DNA of 64,000 nucleotides from Brucella intermedia LMG 3301 (GTDB lineage Bacteria; Pseudomonadota; Alphaproteobacteria; Rhizobiales; Rhizobiaceae). The stretch covers positions 372,001-436,000 of the forward strand of contig NZ_ACQA01000001.1 in the NCBI RefSeq assembly GCF_000182645.1, in the 5' to 3' direction. Positions 25,786-35,206 of this stretch are shown here, piece by piece. Both the position numbers and the translations under genes were made by a program. The notes below the pieces were generated by a model, which worked only from the letters and a program-made list of their open reading frames with translations, had not been told where the DNA came from and ran no database searches. Every line of letters starts with the position of its first letter. Position 1 is the first letter of the stretch.

Positions 25786-26739
25786 TTAATCAAGCGGTTT
25801 CAGGTTTCGCTCGATAGCTTCACGCTTTCCTTCAAGGAAAGGCGGAAGCGACAGGCTTTCGCCAAGGCTTTCCAGTGGTTCGTCAACCGCGAAGCCGGGG
25901 CCGTCCGTGGCGATTTCAAACAGGATGCCGTTCGGCTCGCGGAAGTAGAGTGAGCGGAAATAATAGCGCTCCACCTCGCCGCTTGACGGCATGCGAACGG
26001 ACCGCAGGCGCTCGACCCATTCCTGCATGCTTTCCTGATCCGGTGTGCGAAATGCGACGTGATGTACGGCGCCTGCACCCTGCCACGCGGTCGGCAGATT
26101 CGGCTGTACGGCCACATGCAACTCCGCAGCGGGGCCGCCCGATCCCATTGAGAAGACATGGACATGGCCTTCGCCATCGGGTGAAGCATAGTCGCCGGTC
26201 TGACGCATGTTCATCACCTTTTCCAGGATGATCTGGGTCGGCGCCAATTCGGGAACGCTGAGCGTGATCGGACCGAGCCCCCTGATCTGCCTTTCCACGG
26301 GAACCGGGCTTCGTGCCCAGCTATGCGCTTCACCCGCGCCGCCGTCATCGGTCAGGCGCAGCCGCTGTCCCTCGCGGTCTTCGAAGTCGAGAACGGCCCG
26401 TCCCGCAGCTTCGAAAATGTCGCTCGTCTGGACGCCCTTCTCAGTCAGATGCTTTCGCCACCATTCAAGACTTTCGACCCCGTTCACGCGCAAGCCGGTG
26501 CGGGCGACGCTATTGGTGCCGCGCTGTTCGCGCTGTACCGGCCAGTCGAAAAAGGTGATGTCGGTACCGGGCGAAGCCAGTCCGTCCGCATAGAACAGGT
26601 GATAGGCGCTGGTGTCGTCCTGGTTGACGGTCTTCTTGACGAGCCGAAGCCCGAGCGTGTCGGTGTAGAAGCGCCGGTTGCCGGGCGCATCGGCGGTAAT
26701 GGCTGTCAGATGGTGCAGCCCTGTCAGTTCCAATGCCAT
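25786..26739 (-). CDS. Ring-cleaving dioxygenase, VOC family (MhqO/PcpA-like)
   Basis: 317 aa. Two VOC modules: [35 protein letters not shown] at the N-terminus (metal His near residue 10), [21 protein letters not shown] in the middle, and a C-terminal [15 protein letters not shown] with the metal Glu. Predicted to open hydroquinone or catechol-like rings. It is related to the N-terminal half of the convergent fusion protein, so the pair may be an old duplication with different substrates. No regulator gene lies adjacent. Confidence 0.87.
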   Translation of the reverse strand: MALELTGLHHLTAITADAPGNRRFYTDTLGLRLVKKTVNQDDTSAYHLFYADGLASPGTDITFFDWPVQREQRGTNSVARTGLRVNGVESLEWWRKHLTEKGVQTSDIFEAAGRAVLDFEDREGQRLRLTDDGGAGEAHSWARSPVPVERQIRGLGPITLSVPELAPTQIILEKVMNMRQTGDYASPDGEGHVHVFSMGSGGPAAELHVAVQPNLPTAWQGAGAVHHVAFRTPDQESMQEWVERLRSVRMPSSGEVERYYFRSLYFREPNGILFEIATDGPGFAVDEPLESLGESLSLPPFLEGKREAIERNLKPLD

Positions 26740-26963
26740 ATGTGTGCCTCCTTCAGAAACGGAGTTGCTGTTGGCGGATATATCGGGCAGGGCTGATCGC
26801 GGGGAAAGTATCAGCTGTTGAACAGTGTGTAACCCATAAGCCGCAACCGCCGGTCTTTCGACAACGGTGGATAATTGGGGGCTTGGCAGAAGGTCTCACG
26901 TAAAGAATATGTTAACCTTCTAAATTCGGGTGTAAGAGCCCTGCTGGCGTAGTGTTAGGGAGT

Positions 26964-28220
26964 ATGGTTTTGCGGCGCATTTTTTCTTGGTCTGCCCCTG
27001 CGTTGCTTGTTCTAGTATCTCTGCTCACCGGTTGCGCCAGCCGCCCTGAAGGTGTGCTCGTTCCAATCGGCGATACTGCCTCTCCCGGCACGACGAAGGT
27101 CAACCTCGTCGTCGCGACTACCCGCCGCCCGTCCGATAACCCGGGCATTCTTTTCTCCGGCGAGCGCGACAAACTCGTATCGCTCAATGAGATCGTCGTA
27201 TCCATTCCCCCGGAGAAAAACCGCAAGGCGGGTGAAGTGCAGTGGCCGAAGAAGCTGCCGCCCAATCCGCAGAAGGATTTCACCACCGTCAGCGTGACGC
27301 CGGTCAAGACGGACGTGGAAATGGCGGGTTGGGTTCGTCCGCACCTGACCAAGAGCCGCCGTGTGATGGTGTTCGTGCACGGTTTCAACAATACGTTTGA
27401 GGATTCCGTCTATCGCTTCGCGCAGATCGTGCATGATTCGGGCGCCGATGTAGCACCGGTCATTTTCACCTGGCCGTCGCGCGCCAGCGTGTTCGATTAT
27501 AATTACGACAAGGAAAGCACCAACTATTCCCGCGATGCGCTGGAGCAGATTCTGCGAGCCATCGTGCGCGAGCCCGAGGTCAAGGATATCACGGTCATGG
27601 CCCATTCCATGGGCAGCTGGCTGACGGTCGAGGCCCTGCGGCAGATGGCTATTCGCGACGGTCGTGTGAATGCCAAGATCACGGATGTCATTCTGGCCTC
27701 ACCCGATCTCGACGTTGATGTGTTCTCGAAGCAGTTTCTTGCCATGGGCAAGCAGCATCCCCGTTTCACATTGTTCACCTCGCGAGACGACAAGGCGCTT
27801 GCATTGTCGCGGCGCATTTCGGGCAATATCGACCGTCTGGGTCAGATAGACCCGTCGATCGAGCCCTATCGTTCCGAACTGGAAAGATCGGGCATTACCG
27901 TCATCGATCTGACGCAGCTGAAGGCGGGAGACCGTCTCAACCATGGCAAGTTTGCCGCGAGCCCGGAAGTCGTGCAACTGATCGGCAAGCGTCTCGTCGC
28001 GGGCCAGACCATCACGGATTCGCAGGTCGGTCTCGGCGATCGTCTGGGTGCAGTCGCGATAGGGACGGCGCAGGGTGTCGGGACGGCGGCTTCGCTGGTG
28101 GTCACTGCGCCGATTGCGGTGTTTGATCCCAATACGCGCAAAACCTATGACGAGCAGATTGATCGTTTCGGTCGTGCTGTCGGCAATACGGTTGGCGCGG
28201 TGACGATTCCGACGCAGTGA
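26964..28220 (+). CDS. DUF900-type alpha/beta hydrolase lipoprotein
   Basis: 418 aa starting MVLRRIFSWSAPALLVLVSLLTGCAS, a lipoprotein signal with lipobox LTGC, so it should be anchored in the periplasmic face of a membrane. The catalytic part (COG4782/DUF900-like) has VMVFVHGFNNTFEDSVYRFAQI, IFTWPSRASVFDYNYDKEST and the nucleophile elbow MAHSMGSW. Predicted serine hydrolase of unknown substrate. Start choice: the ATG at 26964 gives the signal peptide directly; a GTG at 26952 adds four residues. It stands alone. Confidence 0.88.
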   Translation: MVLRRIFSWSAPALLVLVSLLTGCASRPEGVLVPIGDTASPGTTKVNLVVATTRRPSDNPGILFSGERDKLVSLNEIVVSIPPEKNRKAGEVQWPKKLPPNPQKDFTTVSVTPVKTDVEMAGWVRPHLTKSRRVMVFVHGFNNTFEDSVYRFAQIVHDSGADVAPVIFTWPSRASVFDYNYDKESTNYSRDALEQILRAIVREPEVKDITVMAHSMGSWLTVEALRQMAIRDGRVNAKITDVILASPDLDVDVFSKQFLAMGKQHPRFTLFTSRDDKALALSRRISGNIDRLGQIDPSIEPYRSELERSGITVIDLTQLKAGDRLNHGKFAASPEVVQLIGKRLVAGQTITDSQVGLGDRLGAVAIGTAQGVGTAASLVVTAPIAVFDPNTRKTYDEQIDRFGRAVGNTVGAVTIPTQ

Positions 28221-28277
28221 GGTATTCGGGAAGGCATTTGCCTCGGCAGTTGTCATATTTAAGCTGACGCTGTAGGA

Positions 28278-28309
28278 CTCGCGGCCAATAAATTTCGGTC
28301 GCGAGGAGG
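28278..28309 (+). promoter_or_regulatory. Leader hairpin overlapping the panC ribosome site
   Basis: CTCGCGGCC (28278-28286) can pair with GGTCGCGAG (28297-28305, including a G-T pair). The 3' arm runs into the ribosome site GAGGAGG (28303-28309) upstream of the panC ATG at 28315, partly covering it. A structure of this kind could limit panC translation. Confidence 0.45.
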
Positions 28310-28314
28310 ACCTC

Positions 28315-29185
28315 ATGCAGATCATCCGCACCATCGAGGAGTTGCGTCAGGCTCTGGCGCCCGCAAGGCGGGCTGGAAAACGCATCGGCTTTGTGCCGAC
28401 CATGGGCTATCTCCACAAAGGCCATCTTGAACTGGTGCATCGATCCAGGGCGGAAAACGATGTGACTGTCGTGTCCATCTTCGTCAATCCGTTGCAGTTC
28501 GGCGCAAATGAAGACCTCGACAAATATCCTCGGGATCTGGAGCGCGACGCAACTCTGCTGCGCGGGGGCCAGTGTCGACTATCTTTTCGCGCCAGCGGTC
28601 AGCGACATGTATCCGCGTCCCATGCAGACCGTGGTGGATGTACCCGCGCTCGGCAACCAGATGGAAGGCGAGGCGCGTCCCGGCCACTTCGCCGGTGTCG
28701 CGACGGTGGTCAGCAAGCTCTTCAATATCGTCGGCCCGGATACTGCTTATTTCGGCGAGAAGGACTTTCAGCAACTCGTCATCATCCGCCGCATGGTGGA
28801 AGACATGGCCATTCCGGTGCGTGTCGTCGGCGTCGAGACCGTGCGTGAGGATGACGGCCTCGCCTGTTCGTCGCGCAATGTCTATCTGACGCCAGAACAG
28901 CGCGCAGCCGCCGTCATCGTGCCGAAAGCGCTCGATGAGGCTGAACGCCTCTATCGCTCCGGCATGGATGATCCTGATGCGCTGGAAGCCGCAATTCGCG
29001 CCTTCATCGCTACCGAGCCGCTGGCAACGTCCGAAGTAGTCGCGTTGCGCGACCCTGAAACCCTGGAGCGCCTGACAGCTGTACAGGGGCGCCCGGTTCT
29101 CATTGCGCTGTTCGTTCGTCTTGCCGCGACCCGGCTTCTCGATAACCGCGTCATCGCACATGTCGCGCAGGAAAGGGCAGCCTGA
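28315..29185 (+). pseudogene. panC: Pantothenate synthetase, frameshifted by one extra G
   Basis: Joins pantoate and beta-alanine with ATP in pantothenate synthesis. Frame 1 codes for [21 protein letters not shown], then [20 protein letters not shown] (the HIGH-like ATP site) up to [10 protein letters not shown] near 28566. The rest, from about [18 protein letters not shown] through [37 protein letters not shown] (KFSKS-equivalent zone later) to the TGA at 29185, is in the next frame. The run GGGGG at 28564-28568 probably has one G too many; with four Gs the reading is R-G-A-S-V-D-Y and the length fits the family (289 aa). As given, the protein is truncated after about 85 correct residues. 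A sequencing error is a real alternative. Confidence 0.85.
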
Positions 29186-29186
29186 A

Positions 29187-30014
29187 ATGAGCGCACCCGT
29201 CAAACAGAAGCGGCTGACGCCTAAATCCATCCACGCCATGAAGGGCGAACGCCCCATCGTCAGCCTGACCGCCTATACGACGCCGATTGCGCGGCTGCTC
29301 GATCCGCATTGCGACCTGCTGCTGGTCGGCGACTCGCTCGGCATGGTGCTCTACGGCATGGATTCCACTCTTGCCGTAACGCTCGACATGATGATCGCCC
29401 ATGGGCAGGCGGTGATGCGCGGGGTGGAAAAGGCCTGCGTTATCGTCGATATGCCGTTCGGTTCCTATCAGGAATCGAAGGAACAGGCGTTCCGTAATGC
29501 TGCGCGCGTCATGCAGGAAACCGGCTGCGACGGCGTAAAGCTCGAAGGCGGCGAGGAGATGGCGGAAACGGTTGCTTTCCTCGTCAAGCGTGGCATTCCC
29601 GTGTTCGGCCATGTCGGTCTGATGCCACAGCAGGTCAACACGGTCGGCGGCTTCCGCTCGCTCGGACGCGGCGATGAAGAGGCCGATCAAATCCGCCGCG
29701 ATGCACAGGCCATTGCCGATGCGGGCGCTTTTGCGCTGGTGATCGAAGGCACGGTGGAGCCGCTGGCGCGTGAGATCACCGCATCGCTTGCCATCCCGAC
29801 GGTCGGCATCGGGGCATCTGCTGCCTGCGATGGACAAATATTGGTTTCAGACGACATGCTGGGGCTTTTTCAGGATTTCACGCCGCGCTTCGTGAAGCGT
29901 TTTGCGCATCTGGCGCCAGAGGTGTCCGATGCGGCCAAAGCCTATGCCGAGGAGGTGCGGGCGCGCGCTTTTCCGGGGCCGGAACATGTTTTCGGAGCAG
30001 GGAACAAGGCTTAA
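29187..30014 (+). CDS. panB: 3-methyl-2-oxobutanoate hydroxymethyltransferase
   Basis: Makes ketopantoate from 2-oxoisovalerate and methylene-tetrahydrofolate, upstream of PanC in pantothenate synthesis. 275 aa with PanB motifs: [86 protein letters not shown], and [14 protein letters not shown]. The ATG at 29187 is one base after the panC stop (TGAAATG), so the genes are coupled in the panC-panB order. The coding frame is intact. Confidence 0.96.
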   Translation: MSAPVKQKRLTPKSIHAMKGERPIVSLTAYTTPIARLLDPHCDLLLVGDSLGMVLYGMDSTLAVTLDMMIAHGQAVMRGVEKACVIVDMPFGSYQESKEQAFRNAARVMQETGCDGVKLEGGEEMAETVAFLVKRGIPVFGHVGLMPQQVNTVGGFRSLGRGDEEADQIRRDAQAIADAGAFALVIEGTVEPLAREITASLAIPTVGIGASAACDGQILVSDDMLGLFQDFTPRFVKRFAHLAPEVSDAAKAYAEEVRARAFPGPEHVFGAGNKA

Positions 30015-30101
30015 GCGCTGAAAGCTGTGGCCGGTAACGCGCAGCGCCTTGTATTCGTTGCTCAATCACGTTCAATGCCGGAAGTGTTTTCTGGAGCGGC
30101 C

Positions 30102-31025
30102 GTGACTGACGATATTGCCCATACCGAATTGATAGCCGTGCTGGCAGCTGTTACCGGCGAACAGCCGCGCGTCATGACCGTGCGGGGAGGGCAGGCCCTG
30201 CCATCCGGTCCGTTCGAGAGCGAGCACCGCTCTTTGCAAGCAGGCCTGCGCGCCTGGGTGCAGTCGGAAACCGCACATCCGGTCGGATATCTGGAGCAGC
30301 TCTACACCTTTGCAGACCGGGACCGACATGCACAGGGCGAGCGTATCATCTCAATCAGCTATCTGGGCCTGGTACGTGAAAGCGACGCCGCTGCGGGGCA
30401 GGCGGGATGGCGCGGCTGGTATGATTATCTGCCGTGGGAAGATCACCGCCAGGGCGAACCGCCCATCATGGAACACCTCAACAACGCGCTGCTCGTCTGG
30501 GCCTACCGGGCAGAAACGCCCGAACTGACGGCGCAGCGCATGCGGCGGATCGCCTTCACCTTCGGCTTTGAGAGCGGAGATTGGAGCGGGCGCTGGAATG
30601 AAGACCTTGTGCTGCAACGCTATGAGCTGCTGTTCGAGGCCGGTCTGGTGGCCGAGGCCGGTATGCAGGAAGACGAGAACGGTCGCTCCATGTTTGCCGA
30701 TCATCGTCGCATCCTTGCCACGGCGATTGCGCGGCTGCGCGCCAAGATCAAATATCGCCCGGTGGTATTCGAGCTGATGCCGGAAAGTTTCACCCTGCTG
30801 CAATTGCAGCGCACCGTCGAAGCGCTGGCGGGTCTGCGCCTGCACAAGCAGAATTTCCGCCGCCTGATCGAACAGCAGGATCTGGTCGAAGAGACCGGCG
30901 AAAGCCACAGCGAAACCGGCGGACGCCCGGCAAAGCTCTTCCGTTTCCGCTACTCGATTGTCGAGGAACGCGCCCTTTCCGAGCGTCATCTGGCCGGAGC
31001 TAAGCTGCCAATCTCCCGCGATTGA
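30102..31025 (+). CDS. NadQ/NrtR-type regulator of NAD synthesis
   Basis: 307 aa from the GTG at 30102, which has GGAG about 6 nt upstream; an ATG at 30075 lacks a ribosome site. N-terminal part is a Nudix-related domain (YLEQLYTFADRDRHAQGERIISISYLGLV). The catalytic Nudix box is not intact, so hydrolase activity is doubtful. The C-terminal part (LLQLQRTVEALAGLRLHKQNFRRLIEQQDLVEETGE) is a winged-helix DNA-binding segment. COG4111-like proteins of this form act as repressors of nadABC in alphaproteobacteria. It is followed directly by a perfect palindrome and by nadA, which supports control of NAD synthesis here. Confidence 0.82.
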   Translation: MTDDIAHTELIAVLAAVTGEQPRVMTVRGGQALPSGPFESEHRSLQAGLRAWVQSETAHPVGYLEQLYTFADRDRHAQGERIISISYLGLVRESDAAAGQAGWRGWYDYLPWEDHRQGEPPIMEHLNNALLVWAYRAETPELTAQRMRRIAFTFGFESGDWSGRWNEDLVLQRYELLFEAGLVAEAGMQEDENGRSMFADHRRILATAIARLRAKIKYRPVVFELMPESFTLLQLQRTVEALAGLRLHKQNFRRLIEQQDLVEETGESHSETGGRPAKLFRFRYSIVEERALSERHLAGAKLPISRD

Positions 31026-31028
31026 CAA

Positions 31029-31081
31029 TATACTCGAATCGAGTATAAGGTTGCGATTATGAAATGCTCACATTGAGTATA
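31029..31081 (+). promoter_or_regulatory. Two putative NadQ operators upstream of nadA
   Basis: Site 1, TATACTCGAATCGAGTATA (31029-31047), is a perfect 19-bp palindrome. Site 2, AATGCTCACATTGAGTATA (31063-31081), matches it at most positions, with an intact GAGTATA half. Centres are 34 bp apart. They lie between the regulator stop and the nadA start, where a repressor would block the nadABC promoter. Confidence 0.75.
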
Positions 31082-31113
31082 ATGGAAATGCGTAAGTGAC
31101 CTTGGAGGCCACC

Positions 31114-32085
31114 GTGAACGATCATGTTTCCGTTTCGCAACTTTATGACCGGGTGGCCAGGGTGTTGCCAAAGGCGGAGTGGCTCGGCTTCGAGAACGAT
31201 GTCGCGGCCATTCTCGAGCTGAAGAAAAAGCGCAATGCCGTCATCCTCGCGCATAATTACCAGACGCCGGAAATCTTCCACTGCGTGGCCGACATTGTCG
31301 GCGACAGTCTGGCGCTGGCACGCAAGGCGGCTGAAGTCGATGCCGATGTGATCGTGCTGGCGGGGGTGCATTTCATGGCCGAAACGGCCAAGCTGCTCAA
31401 TCCCGGCAAGACAGTGCTGATCCCCGATATGGGCGCAGGCTGTTCGCTGGCCGACAGCATCACGCCGCAAGACGTGGCGCTTTTGCGCGAGGCGCATCCG
31501 GGCGTGCCGATCATCACCTATGTCAACACATCGGCTGCCGTGAAGGCAGCGTCCGACATTTGCTGTACCTCCGGCAATGCCAAAAAGGTGGTGGAATCGC
31601 TCGGCGTGCCGCGTGTGCTGATGATTCCTGACGAGTTTCTGGCGCAGAATGTGGCCCGCGAAACCAATGTCGAAATTCTCGCCTGGCATGGCCATTGCGA
31701 GGTGCATGAGCGTTTCACCCCGGACGATATTCGTGAACTGCGCGAAAGCCATCCCGGCGTCATGGTTCTGGCGCATCCGGAATGCCCGCCGGAAGTGGTG
31801 GAGGCAGCCGATTTTGCCGGTTCCACGGCAGTCATGTCGGACTATGTCGGTCAGAAGAAGCCGCAGCGCGTGGTGCTTTTGACCGAATGCTCGATGAGCG
31901 ACAATGTCGCCGTTGATCACCCGGAGGTCGAGTTCATCCGCCCCTGCAATCTTTGTCCGCATATGAAGCGGATCACCCTCGCCAATATCCGCGATGCATT
32001 GGAAAACAATCGTCATGAAGTGGTGGTCGACGCCGCTTTGATGGAACCGGCCCGGCGCGCCGTCGAACGGATGCTGGCAATATGA
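31114..32085 (+). CDS. nadA: Quinolinate synthase A
   Basis: Condenses iminoaspartate with dihydroxyacetone phosphate to quinolinate using a 4Fe-4S cluster. 323 aa from the GTG at 31114 (GGAGG 6 nt upstream). Motifs: [90 protein letters not shown] region, and [30 protein letters not shown]. Conserved cysteines in [16 protein letters not shown] and NLCPHMK are the cluster ligands. The stop overlaps the nadB ATG (ATGA). Confidence 0.96.
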   Translation: MNDHVSVSQLYDRVARVLPKAEWLGFENDVAAILELKKKRNAVILAHNYQTPEIFHCVADIVGDSLALARKAAEVDADVIVLAGVHFMAETAKLLNPGKTVLIPDMGAGCSLADSITPQDVALLREAHPGVPIITYVNTSAAVKAASDICCTSGNAKKVVESLGVPRVLMIPDEFLAQNVARETNVEILAWHGHCEVHERFTPDDIRELRESHPGVMVLAHPECPPEVVEAADFAGSTAVMSDYVGQKKPQRVVLLTECSMSDNVAVDHPEVEFIRPCNLCPHMKRITLANIRDALENNRHEVVVDAALMEPARRAVERMLAI

Positions 32086-33600
32086 TCAACGCCCGGACGG
32101 CTCCGGTTCTCATCGTCGGCAGTGGACTTGCCGGGCTGATGACCGCGCTGACGCTATCACCCCAGCCGGTCCTGCTGGTGACAGCGGGAAGCCTTGGCCT
32201 GTCCGGTTCCAGCACTTTGGCGCAGGGCGGGATCGCTGCGGGTATCGGGGCGGACGACAGTGCGGCGCTGCATCTGGCCGACACGATTGCAGCAGGCGAC
32301 GGCCTGTGCAATGCGGCGGTTGCTGCGGAAATCATAGCAGCAGGCGCGGACGTCATTGCTGCTCTGGAAGCCCATGGCGTGCGCTTCGACCGGAAGGCCG
32401 ACGGTTCGTTCTCCCTTGGTCTGGAAGCCGCGCACAGTCGCCATCGTATCGTCCATGTCGATGGCGATGCGACGGGCGCTGGCATCATGCGCGCTTTGAT
32501 CGCGAAGGTTCTGGCAACGCCCTCGATAACCGTCATGGAAAACACCCGCGCCCTGCGGCTCATCAAGCAGGATGGCCGTGTGGTCGGTGCCTGCCTGGAG
32601 AATGTTGGACCGGTTGCCGCGCGCGGCGTGGTTCTGGCGACCGGTGGTATCGGCGGGCTTTATAAAGCAACCACAACACCGCTTGGCAATCTGGGGCGGG
32701 GGGCTGCTTTGGCGGCCCGTGCGGGCGCAGTGCTTGCCGATATGGAGTTTGTGCAATTTCACCCCACGGCACTTGCCGTCTCTGCACCGCGTCTGCCGCT
32801 GGTCAGCGAAGCGGTGCGCGGCGAAGGTGCTGAACTCATCAATGATCGCGGTGAGCGGTTCATGGCCGACATTCCGGGCCGCGAGCTGGCCCCGCGAGAT
32901 GTCGTTGCCCGTGCCATTGGCAGCGAGATCGGCCAAGGTCGAAAGGTTTTCCTCGATGCGCGGGCGGCTCTGGGGGCAGGTTTTGCAACCCGCTTCCCGG
33001 GTATCGATGCGCTTTGCAGGCAGCATGGCATCGACCCTTCGCGCGACGCCATTCCGGTGCGGCCCGCCACCCATTACCACATGGGGCGGCATCAAGACCG
33101 ACGCTGACGGGCGCAGCACGATACCCGGCCTGTGGGCTGTTGGTGAAGCTGCCTGCACCGGCCTGCATGGCGCGAACCGGCTTGCCAGCAATTCTTTGCT
33201 CGAAGCTGCGGCAATGGGGCTGCGCGCCGCTCACGCCCTTGTGGATGACGAAGTGATCGGTGCTCGCCAAATCGCGCCTGTTAGCCTGCCCGGAGATACC
33301 GATCCCGAACCGGTACGGCGCGTCGTTTCCAGTCATCTAGGCCTGCTGCGCGATGAAAAAGGTTTGCGCGTGGCGGTCACCACCCTTCTTCCGCTCGCTG
33401 AGTCAGACGATGCCGCCGCGGTGGCGCTGGTCGCTGCGGTAGCGGCCTATGAACGGTGCGAGTCGCGCGGCAGCCATGCCCGCATCGATCATCCGCAAAA
33501 GGATGCAGTCGCCAGACGCCGTTTTCACACATTCGAGACGGCGTTCGCGCAGGCTCGCGAGATCATTGGTCCAAATCGAATTTCCAGGATAGCTTCATGA
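32082..33600 (+). pseudogene. nadB: L-aspartate oxidase, frameshifted by one extra G
   Basis: Oxidises L-aspartate to iminoaspartate with FAD for NadA. The first frame carries the FAD Rossmann motif VLIVGSGLAGLMTAL, STLAQGGIAAGI, HSRHRIVHVDGDATG and the PATHYHMG active region up to 33083. There the run GGGG at 33083-33086 shifts the frame. The remaining GGIKTDADGRSTIPGLWAVGEAACTGLHGANRLASNSLLEA is read one frame over, to the TGA at 33598-33600. Three Gs would restore one reading of about 505 residues. As given, the C-terminal third, including the FAD-binding GEAACTGLHGANRLASNS stretch, is lost. It starts inside the nadA stop and ends overlapping nadC. Confidence 0.85.
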
Positions 33601-34454
33601 ACCTGCCGCACCTGTCTCCGCTTGTTGTCGAACCGCTGGTGCGCACCGGGCTTCTGGAAGATCTGGGACTTGCCGGCGATATCACCAGCAATGCCGTCGT
33701 ACCGGAGGATCACCGCTCGGCCATGCTGTTCAGCTTGCGCCAGCCGGGTGTCATCGCCGGGCTGGATGTGGCTGAAATGGCGTTTCGTCTGGTCGATCCG
33801 GACGTCACATTCGAGCGCTTGACCCGGGATGGCCAGTTTCTTGAAAAAGGGAGCGACATTGCCCGCGTTTCCGGCAGTTCGCGGTCGATCCTGGCGGGTG
33901 AGCGAACGGCGCTCAATTTTCTCGGTCACCTGTCCGGTATCGCCACGGCAACCGCCAATCTGGTGAAGGCGGTCGCGGGAACCAGGGCTTCTATTGTCTG
34001 CACGCGCAAGACGACGCCGGGGCTGCGTGCCTTGCAGAAATATGCGGTCAGGGCAGGCGGGGGAATGAATCATCGCTTCGCGCTCTATGATGCGGTGCTC
34101 ATCAAGGACAACCACATCGCAGTCGCGGGCGGCGTGCGCGAAGCCATCGAGCGCGCCAAGGCCGGTGCCGGCCATATGGTCAAGATCGAGGTTGAAGTTG
34201 ACACGCTTCAACAGCTTGATGAAGCAATGGCGGTGGGTGTGGACGCAGTTCTGCTCGACAATATGTCACCGGACCAGTTGCGCGAGGCTGTATCGATCAT
34301 CGATGGCCGCGCCATTTCGGAAGCTTCGGGCGGCATCACACCGGAAACGGTCGCTGCTGTTGCCGCAAGCGGAGTTGATCTGATTTCGGTCGGCTGGACG
34401 ACGCACAGCGCGCCAAACCTCGATATCGGGCTCGATTTTGAATTGAATGGCTGA
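33597..34454 (+). CDS. nadC: Nicotinate-nucleotide pyrophosphorylase (carboxylating)
   Basis: Converts quinolinate and PRPP to nicotinate mononucleotide. 285 aa: [87 protein letters not shown] (active-site segment) and [24 protein letters not shown], then [25 protein letters not shown]. Family length normal. Its ATG overlaps the nadB stop (ATGA), so nadA-nadB-nadC are translationally linked and the frameshift in nadB may also reduce nadC expression. Confidence 0.96.
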   Translation: MNLPHLSPLVVEPLVRTGLLEDLGLAGDITSNAVVPEDHRSAMLFSLRQPGVIAGLDVAEMAFRLVDPDVTFERLTRDGQFLEKGSDIARVSGSSRSILAGERTALNFLGHLSGIATATANLVKAVAGTRASIVCTRKTTPGLRALQKYAVRAGGGMNHRFALYDAVLIKDNHIAVAGGVREAIERAKAGAGHMVKIEVEVDTLQQLDEAMAVGVDAVLLDNMSPDQLREAVSIIDGRAISEASGGITPETVAAVAASGVDLISVGWTTHSAPNLDIGLDFELNG

Positions 34455-34758
34455 GGCGATAGCCCGCAATCATCCCGAATATCGGACCTGTTCGCTGCAA
34501 AACCCGACACATGGTGCCGGGGTGGGCTGCGGTTTGGTCCGCGCCCGGCGCCTTCCAAATTCGCGCAACAAACTCCCTTCAAAACATGATTGTAATATTC
34601 ATATTTTCGTGTCACAAATTCACTGACTGATAGTCAGTCATGAGTCGTGCGGCGGTTCGGACACCTGCTTGTGTGCGTGCGGGTCGCCGGATCGTCGTCA
34701 CGGCTCGCAGCGGCAACATTGCTGCGAAATTCAGGAATATCGATCAGGAGGGAGTGTA
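34455..34758. other. 304-bp intergenic region before the TetR-linked locus
   Basis: Between nadC and the 34759 gene. The only recognised element is the TetR-like palindrome at 34624-34640. I see no gene in it. Confidence 0.4.
34624..34640. promoter_or_regulatory. Candidate TetR operator palindrome
   Basis: TGACTGA-TAG-TCAGTCA, perfect 7-bp inverted repeat with 3-bp centre, a form typical of TetR-family operators. It is 118 bp upstream of the first gene of the unit encoding a TetR regulator. Confidence 0.6.
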
Positions 34759-35190
34759 ATGCTTCACCATACGGAAAACTGGCCCTACGTGGTCACCCTG
34801 TCGAAGGGCGCATCGACCATGGAGGAGACGCGTGAATTTTTTGATGCCTGGAACCGCTGGCTTGATGAAGGAAAGCCCTTTGTCACGATCCGCCGGTTTC
34901 TGGACGAGGATGCTCTCACGCATCCGGAAGGATCGGCGCGTGAAGTCAAGCAATGGTTTCAGCGCAATGCACAGCGCATTCGCGAACAGGTGCTGGGGAT
35001 GGTGAATATCGTGCCCGAATCTGTGTATGAACAGGCAAGCCGCATGGACGCTGAAAAGCTGTTCCGTGTTCCGGCTGGCACCTTCTCCAATGTCGAGGCA
35101 GCGCTGCACTGGCTGGAAGACCGGGTCGTTCGACCAAACAGTCTTGTTTTTGACAGGGCGGCAATCCGGGGTAGATTGGCGGCATCCTGA
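34759..35190 (+). CDS. Conserved hypothetical protein, co-transcribed with TetR regulator
   Basis: 143 aa. Features: an internal PYVVTLSKGASTMEETREFFDAWNRWLDEGKPFVTIRRFLDEDALTHPEGSAREVKQWFQRNAQRIREQVLGMVNIVPES pattern, alternating alpha and beta, and no membrane segment. It may have a STAS/SpoIIAA-like shape, but I cannot confirm this. The start at 34759 has AGGAGGGA upstream. It ends 16 bp before the TTG start of the TetR gene; the palindrome upstream probably governs both. Function unknown. Confidence 0.72.
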   Translation: MLHHTENWPYVVTLSKGASTMEETREFFDAWNRWLDEGKPFVTIRRFLDEDALTHPEGSAREVKQWFQRNAQRIREQVLGMVNIVPESVYEQASRMDAEKLFRVPAGTFSNVEAALHWLEDRVVRPNSLVFDRAAIRGRLAAS

Positions 35191-35206
35191 AGTTCCGGAG
35201 ATCGCT

